From Flavitalea plasmicola (GTDB lineage: Bacteria > Bacteroidota > Bacteroidia > Chitinophagales > Chitinophagaceae): a stretch of DNA of 64,000 nucleotides. Below the pieces are notes generated by a model. That model was not told the DNA's origin, ran no database searches, and saw only the letters and a list, made by a program, of their open reading frames with translations. A program made the translations under genes and the position numbers. The DNA lies in NCBI RefSeq assembly GCF_030546645.1, contig NZ_JAUOTO010000004.1, positions 868,001 through 932,000 of the forward strand, read 5' to 3'. Below are positions 45,784 through 55,235 of this stretch, one piece after another. Numbering within the stretch: the first letter of the stretch is position 1; each line of letters opens with the position of its first letter.

Positions 45784-46971
45784 ATGGAAAGGAATTCGTT
45801 AATGGAAGAGACGATGAGATGGTTTGGCCCCAATGACCCGGTAAGCCTGTGGGATATACGCCAGGCCGGCTGTACAGGTGTAGTCACGGCGCTTCATCAT
45901 ATCCCTGTTGGGGAAGTATGGCCGATGGAGGAGATCCAAAAAAGAAAAGATGAGATCGAAAAGGCCGGCATGCGCTGGACGGTGATCGAAAGTCTTCCGG
46001 TGCATGAGGACATCAAGAAGCACACCGGCAATTTTCAGCAATATATTAAAAACTACCAGGAGAGTCTCCGCAATGTGGCCCGCTGTGGCCTGGAAGTCGT
46101 CACATACAATTTCATGCCCATCCTCGACTGGATGCGGACGGAGATCGCGTATGAAATGCCCGACAGGAGCAAAGCCCTTCGCTTTGAGAAATCCGCCTTC
46201 ATTGCTTTCGATTTGTTCATCCTGAAAAGACCGGGTGCAGAAAGGGACTATACGAAAGAAGAGATAGAAAAAGCCCGCGTCCGTCACTCCAGGATGAATG
46301 ATGAAGAAAAAGAAACATTATATCGCAACGCTTTGCTTGGTCTGCCGGGTAGTGAAGAACGCTTCACAGAAGAGCAGATCCTTGCGGCATTGCGTACTTA
46401 CGAAGGCATTGACGCGCATAAGCTGAAACAGCATCTTTTTTATTTCCTGCAACAGGTGGTGCCGGTGGCAGCCGCGGAAGGGCTCAAGATGGCCATTCAC
46501 CCTGACGATCCTCCCTTTCCGATCCTGGGTCTGCCGCGCATTGTCAGTACTGAGCAGGATGCCCGGGAATTACTGGACAGCGCGCCTTCCCCTGCCAACG
46601 GGCTTTGTTTCTGCACCGGCTCGTATGGGGTAAGGGCGGATAATGATCTTCCCGGCATGGTCCGCCGGCTGGGAGAACACATTCATTTCATCCACCTGCG
46701 CAGCACCAAAAGGGATGAGGAGGGGAATTTCTTTGAGGCCGATCATTTGGGCGGTGATGTGGACATGGTGGCTGTCATCGGTGAATTGCTGAAAGTACAG
46801 GCAAAGCGGGGCATTTCGCTTCCGATGCGACCTGACCATGGACACCAGATGCTGGATGATCTGAAAAAGAAAACCTACCCGGGTTATAGCGCCATAGGAA
46901 GACTGAGAGGGCTGGCCGAATTAAGAGGTATTCAATGGGGTATCCGGGGAGTAGGGGGAATAAAATCTTAA
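45784..46971 (+). CDS. uxuA: Mannonate dehydratase
   Basis: The 395-aa TIM-barrel enzyme dehydrates D-mannonate to 2-keto-3-deoxygluconate in hexuronate catabolism. Signature blocks are [15 protein letters not shown] near the N-terminus, the metal-site [25 protein letters not shown] and the C-terminal [10 protein letters not shown]. The length fits UxuA exactly with the chosen ATG; the frame is open upstream into the esterase gene. It follows the esterase after 40 nt and is likely co-transcribed. Confidence 0.94.
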   Translation: MERNSLMEETMRWFGPNDPVSLWDIRQAGCTGVVTALHHIPVGEVWPMEEIQKRKDEIEKAGMRWTVIESLPVHEDIKKHTGNFQQYIKNYQESLRNVARCGLEVVTYNFMPILDWMRTEIAYEMPDRSKALRFEKSAFIAFDLFILKRPGAERDYTKEEIEKARVRHSRMNDEEKETLYRNALLGLPGSEERFTEEQILAALRTYEGIDAHKLKQHLFYFLQQVVPVAAAEGLKMAIHPDDPPFPILGLPRIVSTEQDARELLDSAPSPANGLCFCTGSYGVRADNDLPGMVRRLGEHIHFIHLRSTKRDEEGNFFEADHLGGDVDMVAVIGELLKVQAKRGISLPMRPDHGHQMLDDLKKKTYPGYSAIGRLRGLAELRGIQWGIRGVGGIKS

Positions 46972-46994
46972 ATTGCCGGAGAAAACGATCCATT

Positions 46995-48380
46995 ATGTTC
47001 GACAAGCAGATCTATATAGCGCGCAGGCAGAAGCTAAAGCAACAGCTGGGCAAAGGTCTTATTCTGTTGTTGGGAAATGAGGAAAGCAGCATGAACTATA
47101 AGGACAACTGGTATCATTTCCGCCAGGATAGCAGCTTCCTTTATTTTTTCGGCCTGGATAAGCCCGGGCTTGCCGCTGTCATCGATATCGATGGGGACAG
47201 GGACATCCTCTTTGGAAGAGAGCTTACCCTGGACGAGATCGTCTGGATGGGACCGCAGGCTTCCATTGCCGACCAGGCGGCACAAGTGGGCATCACGGAT
47301 GTGGAGCCTCCTGTATCGCTGGCCAGTGTATTACAGAAGGCCCGGTCTTCGGGCCACACGATCCATTTCCTGCCTCCTTACAGGCCCGAAAATATCCAGA
47401 AGCTCAGCGGGTGGCTGGGACTTCCTCCGGCGGGAGTAAAGGAACATGCTTCTGTGCCGCTGATCAAAGCCGTCGTGGCCCAGCGCAGCATCAAGTCTTC
47501 CGAGGAGGTGCAACAGATAGAGCAGGCAGTGGATCTCACAGCGGCTATGCACCTGGCAGCCATCAAAGGCGCAAAAGATGGCATGACCGAGGCGCAGCTG
47601 GCCGGTGTCCTGCAAGGCATCGCCATTGGCGGCGGCGGTAATCTCTCTTTCCCTACGATCCTCACGGTGCACGGACAGGTACTGCATAATCATTACAGCA
47701 CTACTGTGATGCATGAGGGGCAGATGGCTTTATGTGACGCGGGGGCGGAGAATGCGATGCACTACGCGGGCGATATGACCCGCACATTCCCTGTAGGGAA
47801 AAAGTTCACTGCGGTTCAAAAGGAGATGTACGAAATAGTGCTGAGCGCACAGGAAGCTGCGATCGCGGCCCTGAAGCCCGGCGTATTGTTCCGGGACGTG
47901 CATTTCATCGCCTGCGAAAAGCTGGTGGAAGGTCTGAAAGCTGCGGGTGTTATGAAAGGGGATGTAAAAGAGGCGGTAGCCGCAGGCGCCCATACCATGG
48001 TCTTCCAATGTGGGCTGGGGCATATGATGGGGTTGGATGTGCATGATATGGAGGATCTCGGTGAACCTTACGTAGGATATACGGAGGATCTAAAGAAGAG
48101 CACGGAGTTCGGCCTGAAGTCTTTGCGTCTGGGGCGTGCGCTGGAGCCGGGATTCGTGGTCACCATCGAGCCCGGTCTTTATTTCATTCCCGAGCTGATG
48201 GATCTGCGCAGGTCGGAAGGTAAGTTCTTCGATTTTATCAATTACGATAAACTGGAGGCTTTCCGGGCTTTTGGCGGCATTCGGATAGAGGAGGATCTGC
48301 TGATCACGGCCGATGGCAGCAGGTTGCTGGGAAAGCCGTTGATCAAGAGGGCGGAAGAGATCGAGGCGGCAAGAGGGTGA
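46995..48380 (+). CDS. Xaa-Pro aminopeptidase (M24B)
   Basis: The 461-aa cytoplasmic metallopeptidase has an N-terminal creatinase-like domain (to about 170) and a pita-bread domain. The dinuclear metal ligands are visible as Asp in DAGAENAMHYAGDMT, His in GLGHMMGLDVHDM, Glu in VTIEPGLYF and Glu in GGIRIEEDLL. It removes residues before proline. It starts 23 nt after uxuA but has no obvious metabolic link. Confidence 0.92.
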   Translation: MFDKQIYIARRQKLKQQLGKGLILLLGNEESSMNYKDNWYHFRQDSSFLYFFGLDKPGLAAVIDIDGDRDILFGRELTLDEIVWMGPQASIADQAAQVGITDVEPPVSLASVLQKARSSGHTIHFLPPYRPENIQKLSGWLGLPPAGVKEHASVPLIKAVVAQRSIKSSEEVQQIEQAVDLTAAMHLAAIKGAKDGMTEAQLAGVLQGIAIGGGGNLSFPTILTVHGQVLHNHYSTTVMHEGQMALCDAGAENAMHYAGDMTRTFPVGKKFTAVQKEMYEIVLSAQEAAIAALKPGVLFRDVHFIACEKLVEGLKAAGVMKGDVKEAVAAGAHTMVFQCGLGHMMGLDVHDMEDLGEPYVGYTEDLKKSTEFGLKSLRLGRALEPGFVVTIEPGLYFIPELMDLRRSEGKFFDFINYDKLEAFRAFGGIRIEEDLLITADGSRLLGKPLIKRAEEIEAARG

Positions 48381-48416
48381 AATTAGTTTCAGTATTATTA
48401 AACCACATCGAAAAAT

Positions 48417-48830
48417 ATGCGCAAGAATACCCGTCGTAAATTCCTGAGTACCGCCGCTGCCCTTGGCGCCGGCACGGCCGCTGCCGCGCTGCCATTCACT
48501 GCACAGGCTGCCGCCGCCAAAACGCCTCTGGCCCATCATGTTTTCTTCACGCTGAAGGATCCTTCCTCCAAAGAAGACAGGGACAAGCTGGTAGAGGGGG
48601 TAAAAACCCTTAAAGGTATTCCCACTGTAAAAGAGATCCATGTCGGTATCCTTGCAGACACGGAAAAACGCGATGTGGTCGACACGAGCTGGCAGGTGTC
48701 CGAACTGATGTTCTTCACCGACCTGGCTGGTCAGGCCACGTATCAGAATCATCCCATCCACCTGGATTTTATAAAGAACTATAGCCACTTATGGGCTAAA
48801 GTGGTGGTGTACGACGCCATGGAAGTATAG
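48417..48830 (+). CDS. Dabb-family protein with a Tat-type signal
   Basis: This 137-aa protein has a twin-arginine signal (NTRRKFLSTAAALGAG..AQA) and a stress-responsive alpha/beta barrel (Dabb) domain in residues 38-135, beginning LAHHVFFTLKDPSSKEDRDKL. Dabb domains form dimeric ferredoxin-like barrels with varied, mostly unknown functions. Tat export implies a folded or cofactor-bearing protein in the periplasm. The gene ends 1 nt from the convergent nucleotidyltransferase gene. Confidence 0.82.
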   Translation: MRKNTRRKFLSTAAALGAGTAAAALPFTAQAAAAKTPLAHHVFFTLKDPSSKEDRDKLVEGVKTLKGIPTVKEIHVGILADTEKRDVVDTSWQVSELMFFTDLAGQATYQNHPIHLDFIKNYSHLWAKVVVYDAMEV

Positions 48831-48831
48831 C

Positions 48832-49422
48832 TCAGTCGCTCTCGAAAAGCCGGTCGTAATCCTCCGGCCAGTCTACATCCTCCAGGACGCTGGAAGTGGG
48901 CATCTCCACCTGGTAGCAATTATCCGCATGGTTATGGAGGATGCTTTTGCATCCTTCGGGACCGGGGTGTTCCAGGATAGCTTGCCGCCAGGCAGCCGAG
49001 AAGGTGACGGGGTTGCCTGTCTGGTTGTCATAGACAGGCTGAATGATACAGGCAATATCCCGTTTGTGTTCCTTTTCGAAAGCATTTTTCAACAGTCTGT
49101 ATTCTTCGGGCCTGATGAGCGCCATATCCGAAAGGCAGATCATATAGCCATCGCCACCCGCTGCGGTTACCCCCGCTTGTATAGAGCTGGTCATGCCTTT
49201 GTCATACCCTGGATTATATACCAGCTGCACGTGCAAACCCTTTAAAGCCCCCTCGATCTGTTCGGCATCATGTCCTGTCACTACTATGACAGGACCGACC
49301 TTCGCGGAGAGTATATTTTCTACCACATAGGCCAGGAGTGGTCTGCCTCTATAAGGCAGCAATAGCTTGTTCTTACCCATTCTGCGGGAGGAGCCCGCAG
49401 CTAATACGATGGCGGTGAGCAT
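48832..49422 (-). CDS. MobA-like NTP transferase (molybdenum cofactor cytidylyl/guanylyltransferase family)
   Basis: The 196-aa protein has the nucleotide loop IVLAAGSSRRMGKNKLLLPY, the metal-site CLSDMALIRPEEY and the NQTGNPVTFSAAW block of MocA/MobA-type transferases. It probably attaches CMP or GMP to molybdopterin. No other molybdenum gene is near, so a different small-nucleotide substrate is possible. Confidence 0.78.
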   Translation of the reverse strand: MLTAIVLAAGSSRRMGKNKLLLPYRGRPLLAYVVENILSAKVGPVIVVTGHDAEQIEGALKGLHVQLVYNPGYDKGMTSSIQAGVTAAGGDGYMICLSDMALIRPEEYRLLKNAFEKEHKRDIACIIQPVYDNQTGNPVTFSAAWRQAILEHPGPEGCKSILHNHADNCYQVEMPTSSVLEDVDWPEDYDRLFESD

Positions 49423-49425
49423 GTC

Positions 49426-49433
49426 TAAAATTA
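49426..49433 (-). promoter_or_regulatory. -7 box TAATTTTA of the MobA-like gene
   Basis: One mismatch from TAnnTTTG, 3 nt before the ATG. Confidence 0.4.
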
Positions 49434-49463
49434 CGGCTAAAATGCATTATCTTGGAATAACAT

Positions 49464-50129
49464 ATGAAAAAGCTCGCTTTCCTGCTATTTGCATTGACGA
49501 TCTCCGCCAGTCTGCCGGCGCAACAGCAGCCGCCTTTCCGGGATGAGATAGACGCCTTTAAAAAGACTGATAGCCTGAACCCGCCTCCCGCGCATCCCAT
49601 CGTTTTTACAGGCAGCTCATCTTTTCGCAAATGGACAGGGGTCCGGGAGGCCTTCCCGGGCTATCCTATTATCAACAGGGGATTTGGCGGATCCAATTTT
49701 CCGGATGTCGTCCGTTATGCGTCAGATGTTATTTTTAAATATAATCCCCGGCAAATAGTGCTTTATTGCGGTGATAACGACCTGGCGTCTAACGACTCGG
49801 TAACGGCCCAGGTGGTGTTCCGCCGTTTTACCGGATTATTCCATCTCATCCGCAGCCGGCTGCCGAACGTGGATATATTATATGTCTCCATTAAGCCCAG
49901 CCCCAGCCGGGAGAAACTAATGCCGCGTATGGAAGCCGCCAACAAGCTTATCCGTGAATTTATCCACCAACAAAAGCATGCGGCATTTGTCGATGTGTAC
50001 CACCCGATGCTCACATCTGAAGGGCGGCCGATGGATGATATATTCGAAAGCGACAAGCTCCACATGAATGCAAAAGGGTATGATATCTGGCAGAAAATTA
50101 TCCTGCCTTATCTCGATAAACCTGAATAA
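49464..50129 (+). CDS. SGNH/GDSL-type hydrolase, secreted
   Basis: The 221-aa protein has a signal peptide (MKKLAFLLFALTISASLPAQ) and SGNH blocks: Ser in VFTGSSSFRKW (the GDS variant), Gly in NRGFGGSNFPDV, Asn in YCGDNDLAS and Asp/His in SDKLHMNAKGYD. Such enzymes hydrolyse acyl esters; the substrate is unknown. Confidence 0.85.
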   Translation: MKKLAFLLFALTISASLPAQQQPPFRDEIDAFKKTDSLNPPPAHPIVFTGSSSFRKWTGVREAFPGYPIINRGFGGSNFPDVVRYASDVIFKYNPRQIVLYCGDNDLASNDSVTAQVVFRRFTGLFHLIRSRLPNVDILYVSIKPSPSREKLMPRMEAANKLIREFIHQQKHAAFVDVYHPMLTSEGRPMDDIFESDKLHMNAKGYDIWQKIILPYLDKPE

Positions 50130-50247
50130 GCAGATCTACTTAAATGATGGCCGGGCAATATTAAGTTTTTGTAATCTCTGCGCTAACTTATTGTAACTTC
50201 TCACAGGCATTGATATTCCGTATTGAGCTTACGGTGAAATTTGCGCC

Positions 50248-51348
50248 ATGCTGAAGGACGTAAAGTTTCGCCCAAAGAAAATTCTCTTTACGATAGGTTC
50301 CCCCAACCAGGCAAGCCAGATGCATCAGATAGCATCCCTGTTGCCGGAATACGACTGCTACTTCAGCCAGTTATACAGCAAGCATCCCATCGTCAAATGG
50401 TGTAAGAAGAAAGGCTTCCTTGAAAACACGATCCTCTCAGGTGAATTTAAAAGAAAGGGAGATGCCTACCTGCAACGGCATCGTTTACGCAATGATTACG
50501 CCCGCGGGATCTACGGGCATGAATATGACATGGCTGTTCTATGCACGGACTTGCTGGTCGCCAAAGAGTTGCGCCGTTTGAAAACAGTTTGGGTACAGGA
50601 AGGCATGACGGACCCTGTTACGCCTCTTGCTAAGTGGACGCATCGCCTGGGACTTCCATCCTGGTCTGCCATGAACACGGCTTTCAACGGATGCAGCAAT
50701 ATCTGTGATATTTACTGCGCGGCCAGCGCGGGGTACAAAGCGCAATTCAGCCGGTGGGGTACTGAAGCTGCCAGGATCTTTGTTACGGGCATACCGAATT
50801 ACGATCATGCAGCGGTCCACCTTGACAACGATTTTCCGCATCATAACTATGTGATGGTGGCTACATCGGACATCCGTGAATGCTTTAACAAGGATGACCG
50901 GCCGGGCTTCATCCGCCGATGCGTGGAGATCGCCGCCGGCAGACCTTTACTTTTCAAGCTGCATCCTAATGAGCTAAAGGAACGCGCCATTGCCGAGATC
51001 CGTCAATATGCTCCTGCCGGCGCAATGATCTTCACGGAAGGTAATACGGATCATATGATCGCCAACTGCGATGAGCTGATCACCCAGTACTCCACAGTGG
51101 TGTACACGGGTATCGCCCTAGGTAAAAAGGTACATTCCTATTTTGATGTGGAGAAGCTAAGGCAGCTGGCCCCCATCCAGAATGGCGGCGGCTCGGCGGC
51201 AAGTATAGCGGACCTGTGCCGGCGATATATCGAGTTCAAAGGCACCCGGGAAGACTTTTTGGCCAGGACCACTATTCATCAACATACAAACAGTAGCCAT
51301 GAACGACTGCGGGAAAAAGATCGTCACTATTATTCAAACCAGGCGTGA
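50248..51348 (+). CDS. GT-B-like glycosyltransferase or epimerase-fold protein
   Basis: The 366-aa protein resembles CDP-glycerol/capsule transferase and UDP-GlcNAc-2-epimerase-like folds, with the conserved LLFKLHPNELKERAI and a C-terminal TQYSTVVYTGIALGKKV helix. No signal peptide is seen. It heads the run of sugar-pathway genes, and its last 50 nt overlap the next gene, so I infer it transfers or modifies the product sugar. The exact activity is unknown. Confidence 0.6.
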   Translation: MLKDVKFRPKKILFTIGSPNQASQMHQIASLLPEYDCYFSQLYSKHPIVKWCKKKGFLENTILSGEFKRKGDAYLQRHRLRNDYARGIYGHEYDMAVLCTDLLVAKELRRLKTVWVQEGMTDPVTPLAKWTHRLGLPSWSAMNTAFNGCSNICDIYCAASAGYKAQFSRWGTEAARIFVTGIPNYDHAAVHLDNDFPHHNYVMVATSDIRECFNKDDRPGFIRRCVEIAAGRPLLFKLHPNELKERAIAEIRQYAPAGAMIFTEGNTDHMIANCDELITQYSTVVYTGIALGKKVHSYFDVEKLRQLAPIQNGGGSAASIADLCRRYIEFKGTREDFLARTTIHQHTNSSHERLREKDRHYYSNQA

Positions 51349-52978
51349 GTCCACCCGGCTGCCTGACAAAGCGCTGATGCCTCTTGCAGGCAAACCATTA
51401 TTTGTCCAGCAGGTGCGCAGGATACAGGCTGCAAACCTGGCAGGAACGGTGGTTGTAGCGACAACGCCCTCACAGGCCGACGACAGCATTGTGGAAATAT
51501 GCAGGCAGGAAGGTATCGAATGTTTCCGGGGGCATGCTGCCGACCTGCTGGACAGGCATTACCGGGCGGCGTGCCACTATGAGGCTGATGTTGTGCTGAA
51601 GATCCCCAGCGATTGTCCCCTGATAGATCCTGCGATCGTCGACCAGGTGATCGCCTACTATCTGCATCATGAGCATGAATATGACTATGTCAGCAATCTG
51701 CATCCGGCCACCTGGCCTGATGGTAATGACGTGGAGGTCATGTCGCTGGAGGTCCTGAAAAAAGCCCATGCCCATGCGACCCTGCTGATGGAAAGGGAGC
51801 ACACCACTCCGTATATCTGGGAAAGACCGGAGCAGTTCCGCATTGGCAATGTGGTGATGGAGGGAGGATTGAATTATTCCATGACGCACCGGTGGACGAT
51901 TGATTACCAGGCGGACTACCAGTTTATACAGGCTGTGTATGAGCAGCTGTACCCGTCGGATCCATTGTTTGGAGTCCGGGAGATCCTGGAGCTACTGGAG
52001 AGGAGGCCGGATATTTATCGGATCAATGCATCCCTGGCAGGCGTCAATTGGTATCGACATCACCTGGATGAACTAAAAACCATATCTCCGGGCGAGACCA
52101 GAAACCCCTCCGTGACAAATTCCAAGCTCCAGCGACTGCAGTCCATTGCTCTGCGTGTCAGGGAGCATATCATACGCATGTCCGCCGGCGGCGGATGTTT
52201 TATCGGCGCTTCGCTTTCCTGCGTCGAATTAATGGTCTACCTCTACTCGGAATTTCTCCGCCATGGACCCAAAGGCGGATCGGACCCTCACAGGGATTAT
52301 CTTTTCTTATCCAAAGGTCATGATGTGCCCGCCCTTTACGGCACTTTTGTGGAGTTGGGCCTCCTGGATCCAGGCCGGCTTGATAATCATCTATCTACCA
52401 CTGATAGCATTTATTGGCATCCCAACAGGGCCATTCCCGGCGTAGAGTTTCATTCCGGCTCCCTCGGGCATCTTCCGGCCGTGGCGGCCGGCGTGGCGCT
52501 GGACTGCAGGCTGCGGGGCGCGGACAACCGGGTCATCGTCATTACAGGCGACGGCGAGCTGAATGAAGGCAGTGTCTGGGAAACCATATTAGTCGCCGAT
52601 GCGCAAAAGCTGGATAACCTCACCCTTGTAGTGGACCGCAACCAATTCCAGGCGAATATCCGGACGGAAGAGCTGGTGCCGCTGGAACCATTGGCGGACA
52701 AGTTCAGGGCATTTGGATGCCGTGTTCGCCGTATTGACGGACATGATTTTTTGCAATTAGAGGAAGCATTCCGGGAGCTGCCGGTTGCCGATGGCACCGG
52801 TGGTATGAATGTCATCATCGCCGATACGGTAAGAGGGAAGGGGCTGCCCAGCATCGAGGCCAGGGCCGACCGTTGGTTCTGTGCATTCACGGCACCGGAA
52901 ATAGAGCAGCTGTTGCAGGAATTACACGGCCTTAAAGAAGAAATACTTATAACATCGGAAAGCCTGGTCGTACGTTGA
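51299..52978 (+). CDS. Cytidylyltransferase fused to transketolase N-terminal half
   Basis: The 559-aa protein has two parts. Residues about 6-250 are a SpsF/NeuA-like nucleotidyltransferase (TIIQTRRESTRLPDKALMPL, LKIPSDCPLID). Residues about 275-555 are a transketolase N subunit (LSKGHDVPALYGTF, the TPP-binding GDGELNEGSVWE, VDRNQFQ). The C subunit is the next gene. The frame is continuous through both modules. This fusion implies that the ketol-transfer step and the CMP activation belong to one sugar pathway. Confidence 0.82.
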   Translation: MNDCGKKIVTIIQTRRESTRLPDKALMPLAGKPLFVQQVRRIQAANLAGTVVVATTPSQADDSIVEICRQEGIECFRGHAADLLDRHYRAACHYEADVVLKIPSDCPLIDPAIVDQVIAYYLHHEHEYDYVSNLHPATWPDGNDVEVMSLEVLKKAHAHATLLMEREHTTPYIWERPEQFRIGNVVMEGGLNYSMTHRWTIDYQADYQFIQAVYEQLYPSDPLFGVREILELLERRPDIYRINASLAGVNWYRHHLDELKTISPGETRNPSVTNSKLQRLQSIALRVREHIIRMSAGGGCFIGASLSCVELMVYLYSEFLRHGPKGGSDPHRDYLFLSKGHDVPALYGTFVELGLLDPGRLDNHLSTTDSIYWHPNRAIPGVEFHSGSLGHLPAVAAGVALDCRLRGADNRVIVITGDGELNEGSVWETILVADAQKLDNLTLVVDRNQFQANIRTEELVPLEPLADKFRAFGCRVRRIDGHDFLQLEEAFRELPVADGTGGMNVIIADTVRGKGLPSIEARADRWFCAFTAPEIEQLLQELHGLKEEILITSESLVVR

Positions 52979-52991
52979 AAAAATAAAAATT

Positions 52992-53903
52992 ATGACTTAC
53001 GAAGAGTTGTTGATAGAGACAGCCCTGGCGGATGAGCGTATCATCGTCATGACGGCGGAGAACAGGGCCCTGGTCCGGAATGTGCCGAAGGCATTGGGCC
53101 ACCGCTTTGTGGATACGGGCATCACGGAGCAAACCCTTGTCGGCATGGCAGCCGGTCTTGCTTTAAGAGGACGTATTCCCATCATACACGCGCTGGCGCC
53201 TTTTCTCACCATGCGGGCCTTTGAATTCATCCGAACGGATGTCGGGATCGCTCATTTACCTGTGAAGCTCAGCGGCTATATCCCCGGCCTGCTGTCTGAC
53301 GGTAATGGACCCACGCACCAATCCATCGAGGATGTAGCCATCATGCGCGGGATACCGGGTATGGAAGTATATTGTCCTGCTGACGAGGATGACCTGGTGA
53401 GGTCGCTGCCGGCCATCTGGTCTTCGGATGCCCCGGCCTATGTCCGGGTGAATCACAAAAAAGGCGAGTATACTCACCGGCCTTTTGAAAGAGGTAAGGC
53501 GGAAGTGGTTACAGAAGGCACGGATATCACCATATTGGTATATGGGTTCTTATTCGAGAATGCTTTAAGGGCTCAGCGAATCCTGCAGCGGGAGGGGCTG
53601 TCGGTGGGACTGCTGAACATGCGCTCACTAAAGCCCGTAGATGAAGCTGCCATCGTGCGCGCGGCCAAAAGGTCGCGGATGCTGGTGACCATCGAAGACC
53701 ACCTGTTGACAGGGGGGCTATATTCCATCGTAGCTGAAGTCCTGCTGAGAGCCGGTGTTACGGTACGCACCTTACCGATGGCTTTTGAAGAACGTTGGTT
53801 CAAACCCGGTTTGCTGACGGGGGTGTTGGAGACCGAAGGGCTCACGCCGGAGAAAATTGCCGGAAAGATATTTACATCATCCAATCTGTTATATGCCGAA
53901 TAA
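52992..53903 (+). CDS. Transketolase C-terminal half
   Basis: The 303-aa protein carries the Pyr domain, with the catalytic Glu in FVDTGITEQTLVGMAAGLAL, and the C-terminal regulatory domain (VYGFLFENALRAQRIL, VTIEDHLLTGGLYSIV). It completes the TPP enzyme with the N half encoded 14 nt upstream. It may use a special sugar rather than central pentose phosphates, given the context. Confidence 0.88.
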   Translation: MTYEELLIETALADERIIVMTAENRALVRNVPKALGHRFVDTGITEQTLVGMAAGLALRGRIPIIHALAPFLTMRAFEFIRTDVGIAHLPVKLSGYIPGLLSDGNGPTHQSIEDVAIMRGIPGMEVYCPADEDDLVRSLPAIWSSDAPAYVRVNHKKGEYTHRPFERGKAEVVTEGTDITILVYGFLFENALRAQRILQREGLSVGLLNMRSLKPVDEAAIVRAAKRSRMLVTIEDHLLTGGLYSIVAEVLLRAGVTVRTLPMAFEERWFKPGLLTGVLETEGLTPEKIAGKIFTSSNLLYAE

Positions 53904-55230
53904 AGTTGCTTTCAATGAAGCGTACCCCGTCGTAACGGGGTCGGATGGCCTGTACGAGCGTGCATTGCCGATCATGACGCCCGTCACCCAGACGCTGGCC
54001 AAAGGTCCCGGACAATATATCAACGGTGTGGCGCCGAAATACCTGAAAAGGGGGAAAGGCGCCCGCGTATGGGATGTGGATGGAAATGAGTTCCTGGATT
54101 ATAATATGGCGATTGGTCCCTTGTCGCTGGGTTACTGCTATCCCCGCGTAGATGAGGCCATCATTGCCCAGCTGAAAGATGGGATCACATTTTCCATGAT
54201 GCATGAGCTGGAAGTCGTGCTGGCGGAATTGATCCATGACATCATTCCCAATGCGGAAGCGATCCGGATCAGCAAGACAGGCGCGGATGTCACCAGCGCT
54301 GCCGTTCGTGTCGCCAGGGCTTTCACCGGCAGGAAGAAAGTGCTTTGCTGCGGCTATCATGGATGGCATGACTGGTATATCTCCGTCACGAGCCGCAGTA
54401 GCGGGATACCTCAAGAGGTCAGGGACCTGACCTCGACCTTCGGCTACAATGATATCGACTCTGTAAAAAATGCGTTGGATGAGGATACTGCCTGTGTGAT
54501 CCTGGAGCCGTTTGTGTTCGAGGCGCCGCGGCATAATTTCTTACAGGAGCTAAAGGACCTATGTGAGGCTAACGGGACCTTACTCATATTTGACGAAATG
54601 TGGACCGGCTTTCGCATCGCCCTGGGTGGTGCGCAGGAATTCTTCGGTGTGACACCTGACCTGGCCTGCTATTCCAAGGCATTTGCCAATGGGATGCCTA
54701 TTTCATTGCTGACAGGGAGGAAAGAGGTCATGGACCTGTTCAAAGAGGAGGTCTTTTTCTTCACCACTTTTGGGGGGGAAGCTTTGTCATTGGCTGCGGC
54801 AGTGGCTACGATACAGGAGATGAAGGAGAAGAATGTCGCCGCGTACCTGGCGGAGAAAGGCAAAAGGATAAAGGACGGCTATAATATGCTGGCAGCCGAG
54901 CTGGGCATCGCACATTACACAGGGTGTACGGGATATGATTGCAGGTCCCTGGTGAGCTTCGATGCTGTTGCGGGCAATCCCCTGGAGCTCAAATCTTTTG
55001 TTCAGCAGGAGATGCTCAGGCGCGGTGTTCTATGGTCTGGGTTTCACAATATGAGCTTTAGCCATACGGATGAGGAGGTGAATTACACGCTGGCAGCCTA
55101 CAGGGAAGTCCTTGGCTTGCTGAAAGAGGCAGTGACCCGCCAGGAGGTGGCATCCTTGCTGCGGGGAGCGCCTATCGAACCGGTGTTTCGTAAGGTCAGC
55201 AATTTCAATACAAAGCCTGTGACAAAATAA
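53893..55230 (+). CDS. Class III aminotransferase (glutamate-1-semialdehyde aminomutase-like)
   Basis: The 445-aa PLP enzyme has DVDGNEFLDYNMAIGPLSLG near the N-terminus, the cofactor-site LLIFDEMWTGFRIA and the PLP lysine in CYSKAFANGMPISLLTG. Homologues in surface-polysaccharide loci aminate sugar carbonyls. The ATG overlaps the transketolase stop by 11 nt. True HemL is unlikely because of the locus. Confidence 0.85.
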   Translation: MPNKVAFNEAYPVVTGSDGLYERALPIMTPVTQTLAKGPGQYINGVAPKYLKRGKGARVWDVDGNEFLDYNMAIGPLSLGYCYPRVDEAIIAQLKDGITFSMMHELEVVLAELIHDIIPNAEAIRISKTGADVTSAAVRVARAFTGRKKVLCCGYHGWHDWYISVTSRSSGIPQEVRDLTSTFGYNDIDSVKNALDEDTACVILEPFVFEAPRHNFLQELKDLCEANGTLLIFDEMWTGFRIALGGAQEFFGVTPDLACYSKAFANGMPISLLTGRKEVMDLFKEEVFFFTTFGGEALSLAAAVATIQEMKEKNVAAYLAEKGKRIKDGYNMLAAELGIAHYTGCTGYDCRSLVSFDAVAGNPLELKSFVQQEMLRRGVLWSGFHNMSFSHTDEEVNYTLAAYREVLGLLKEAVTRQEVASLLRGAPIEPVFRKVSNFNTKPVTK

Positions 55231-55235
55231 GAAAT

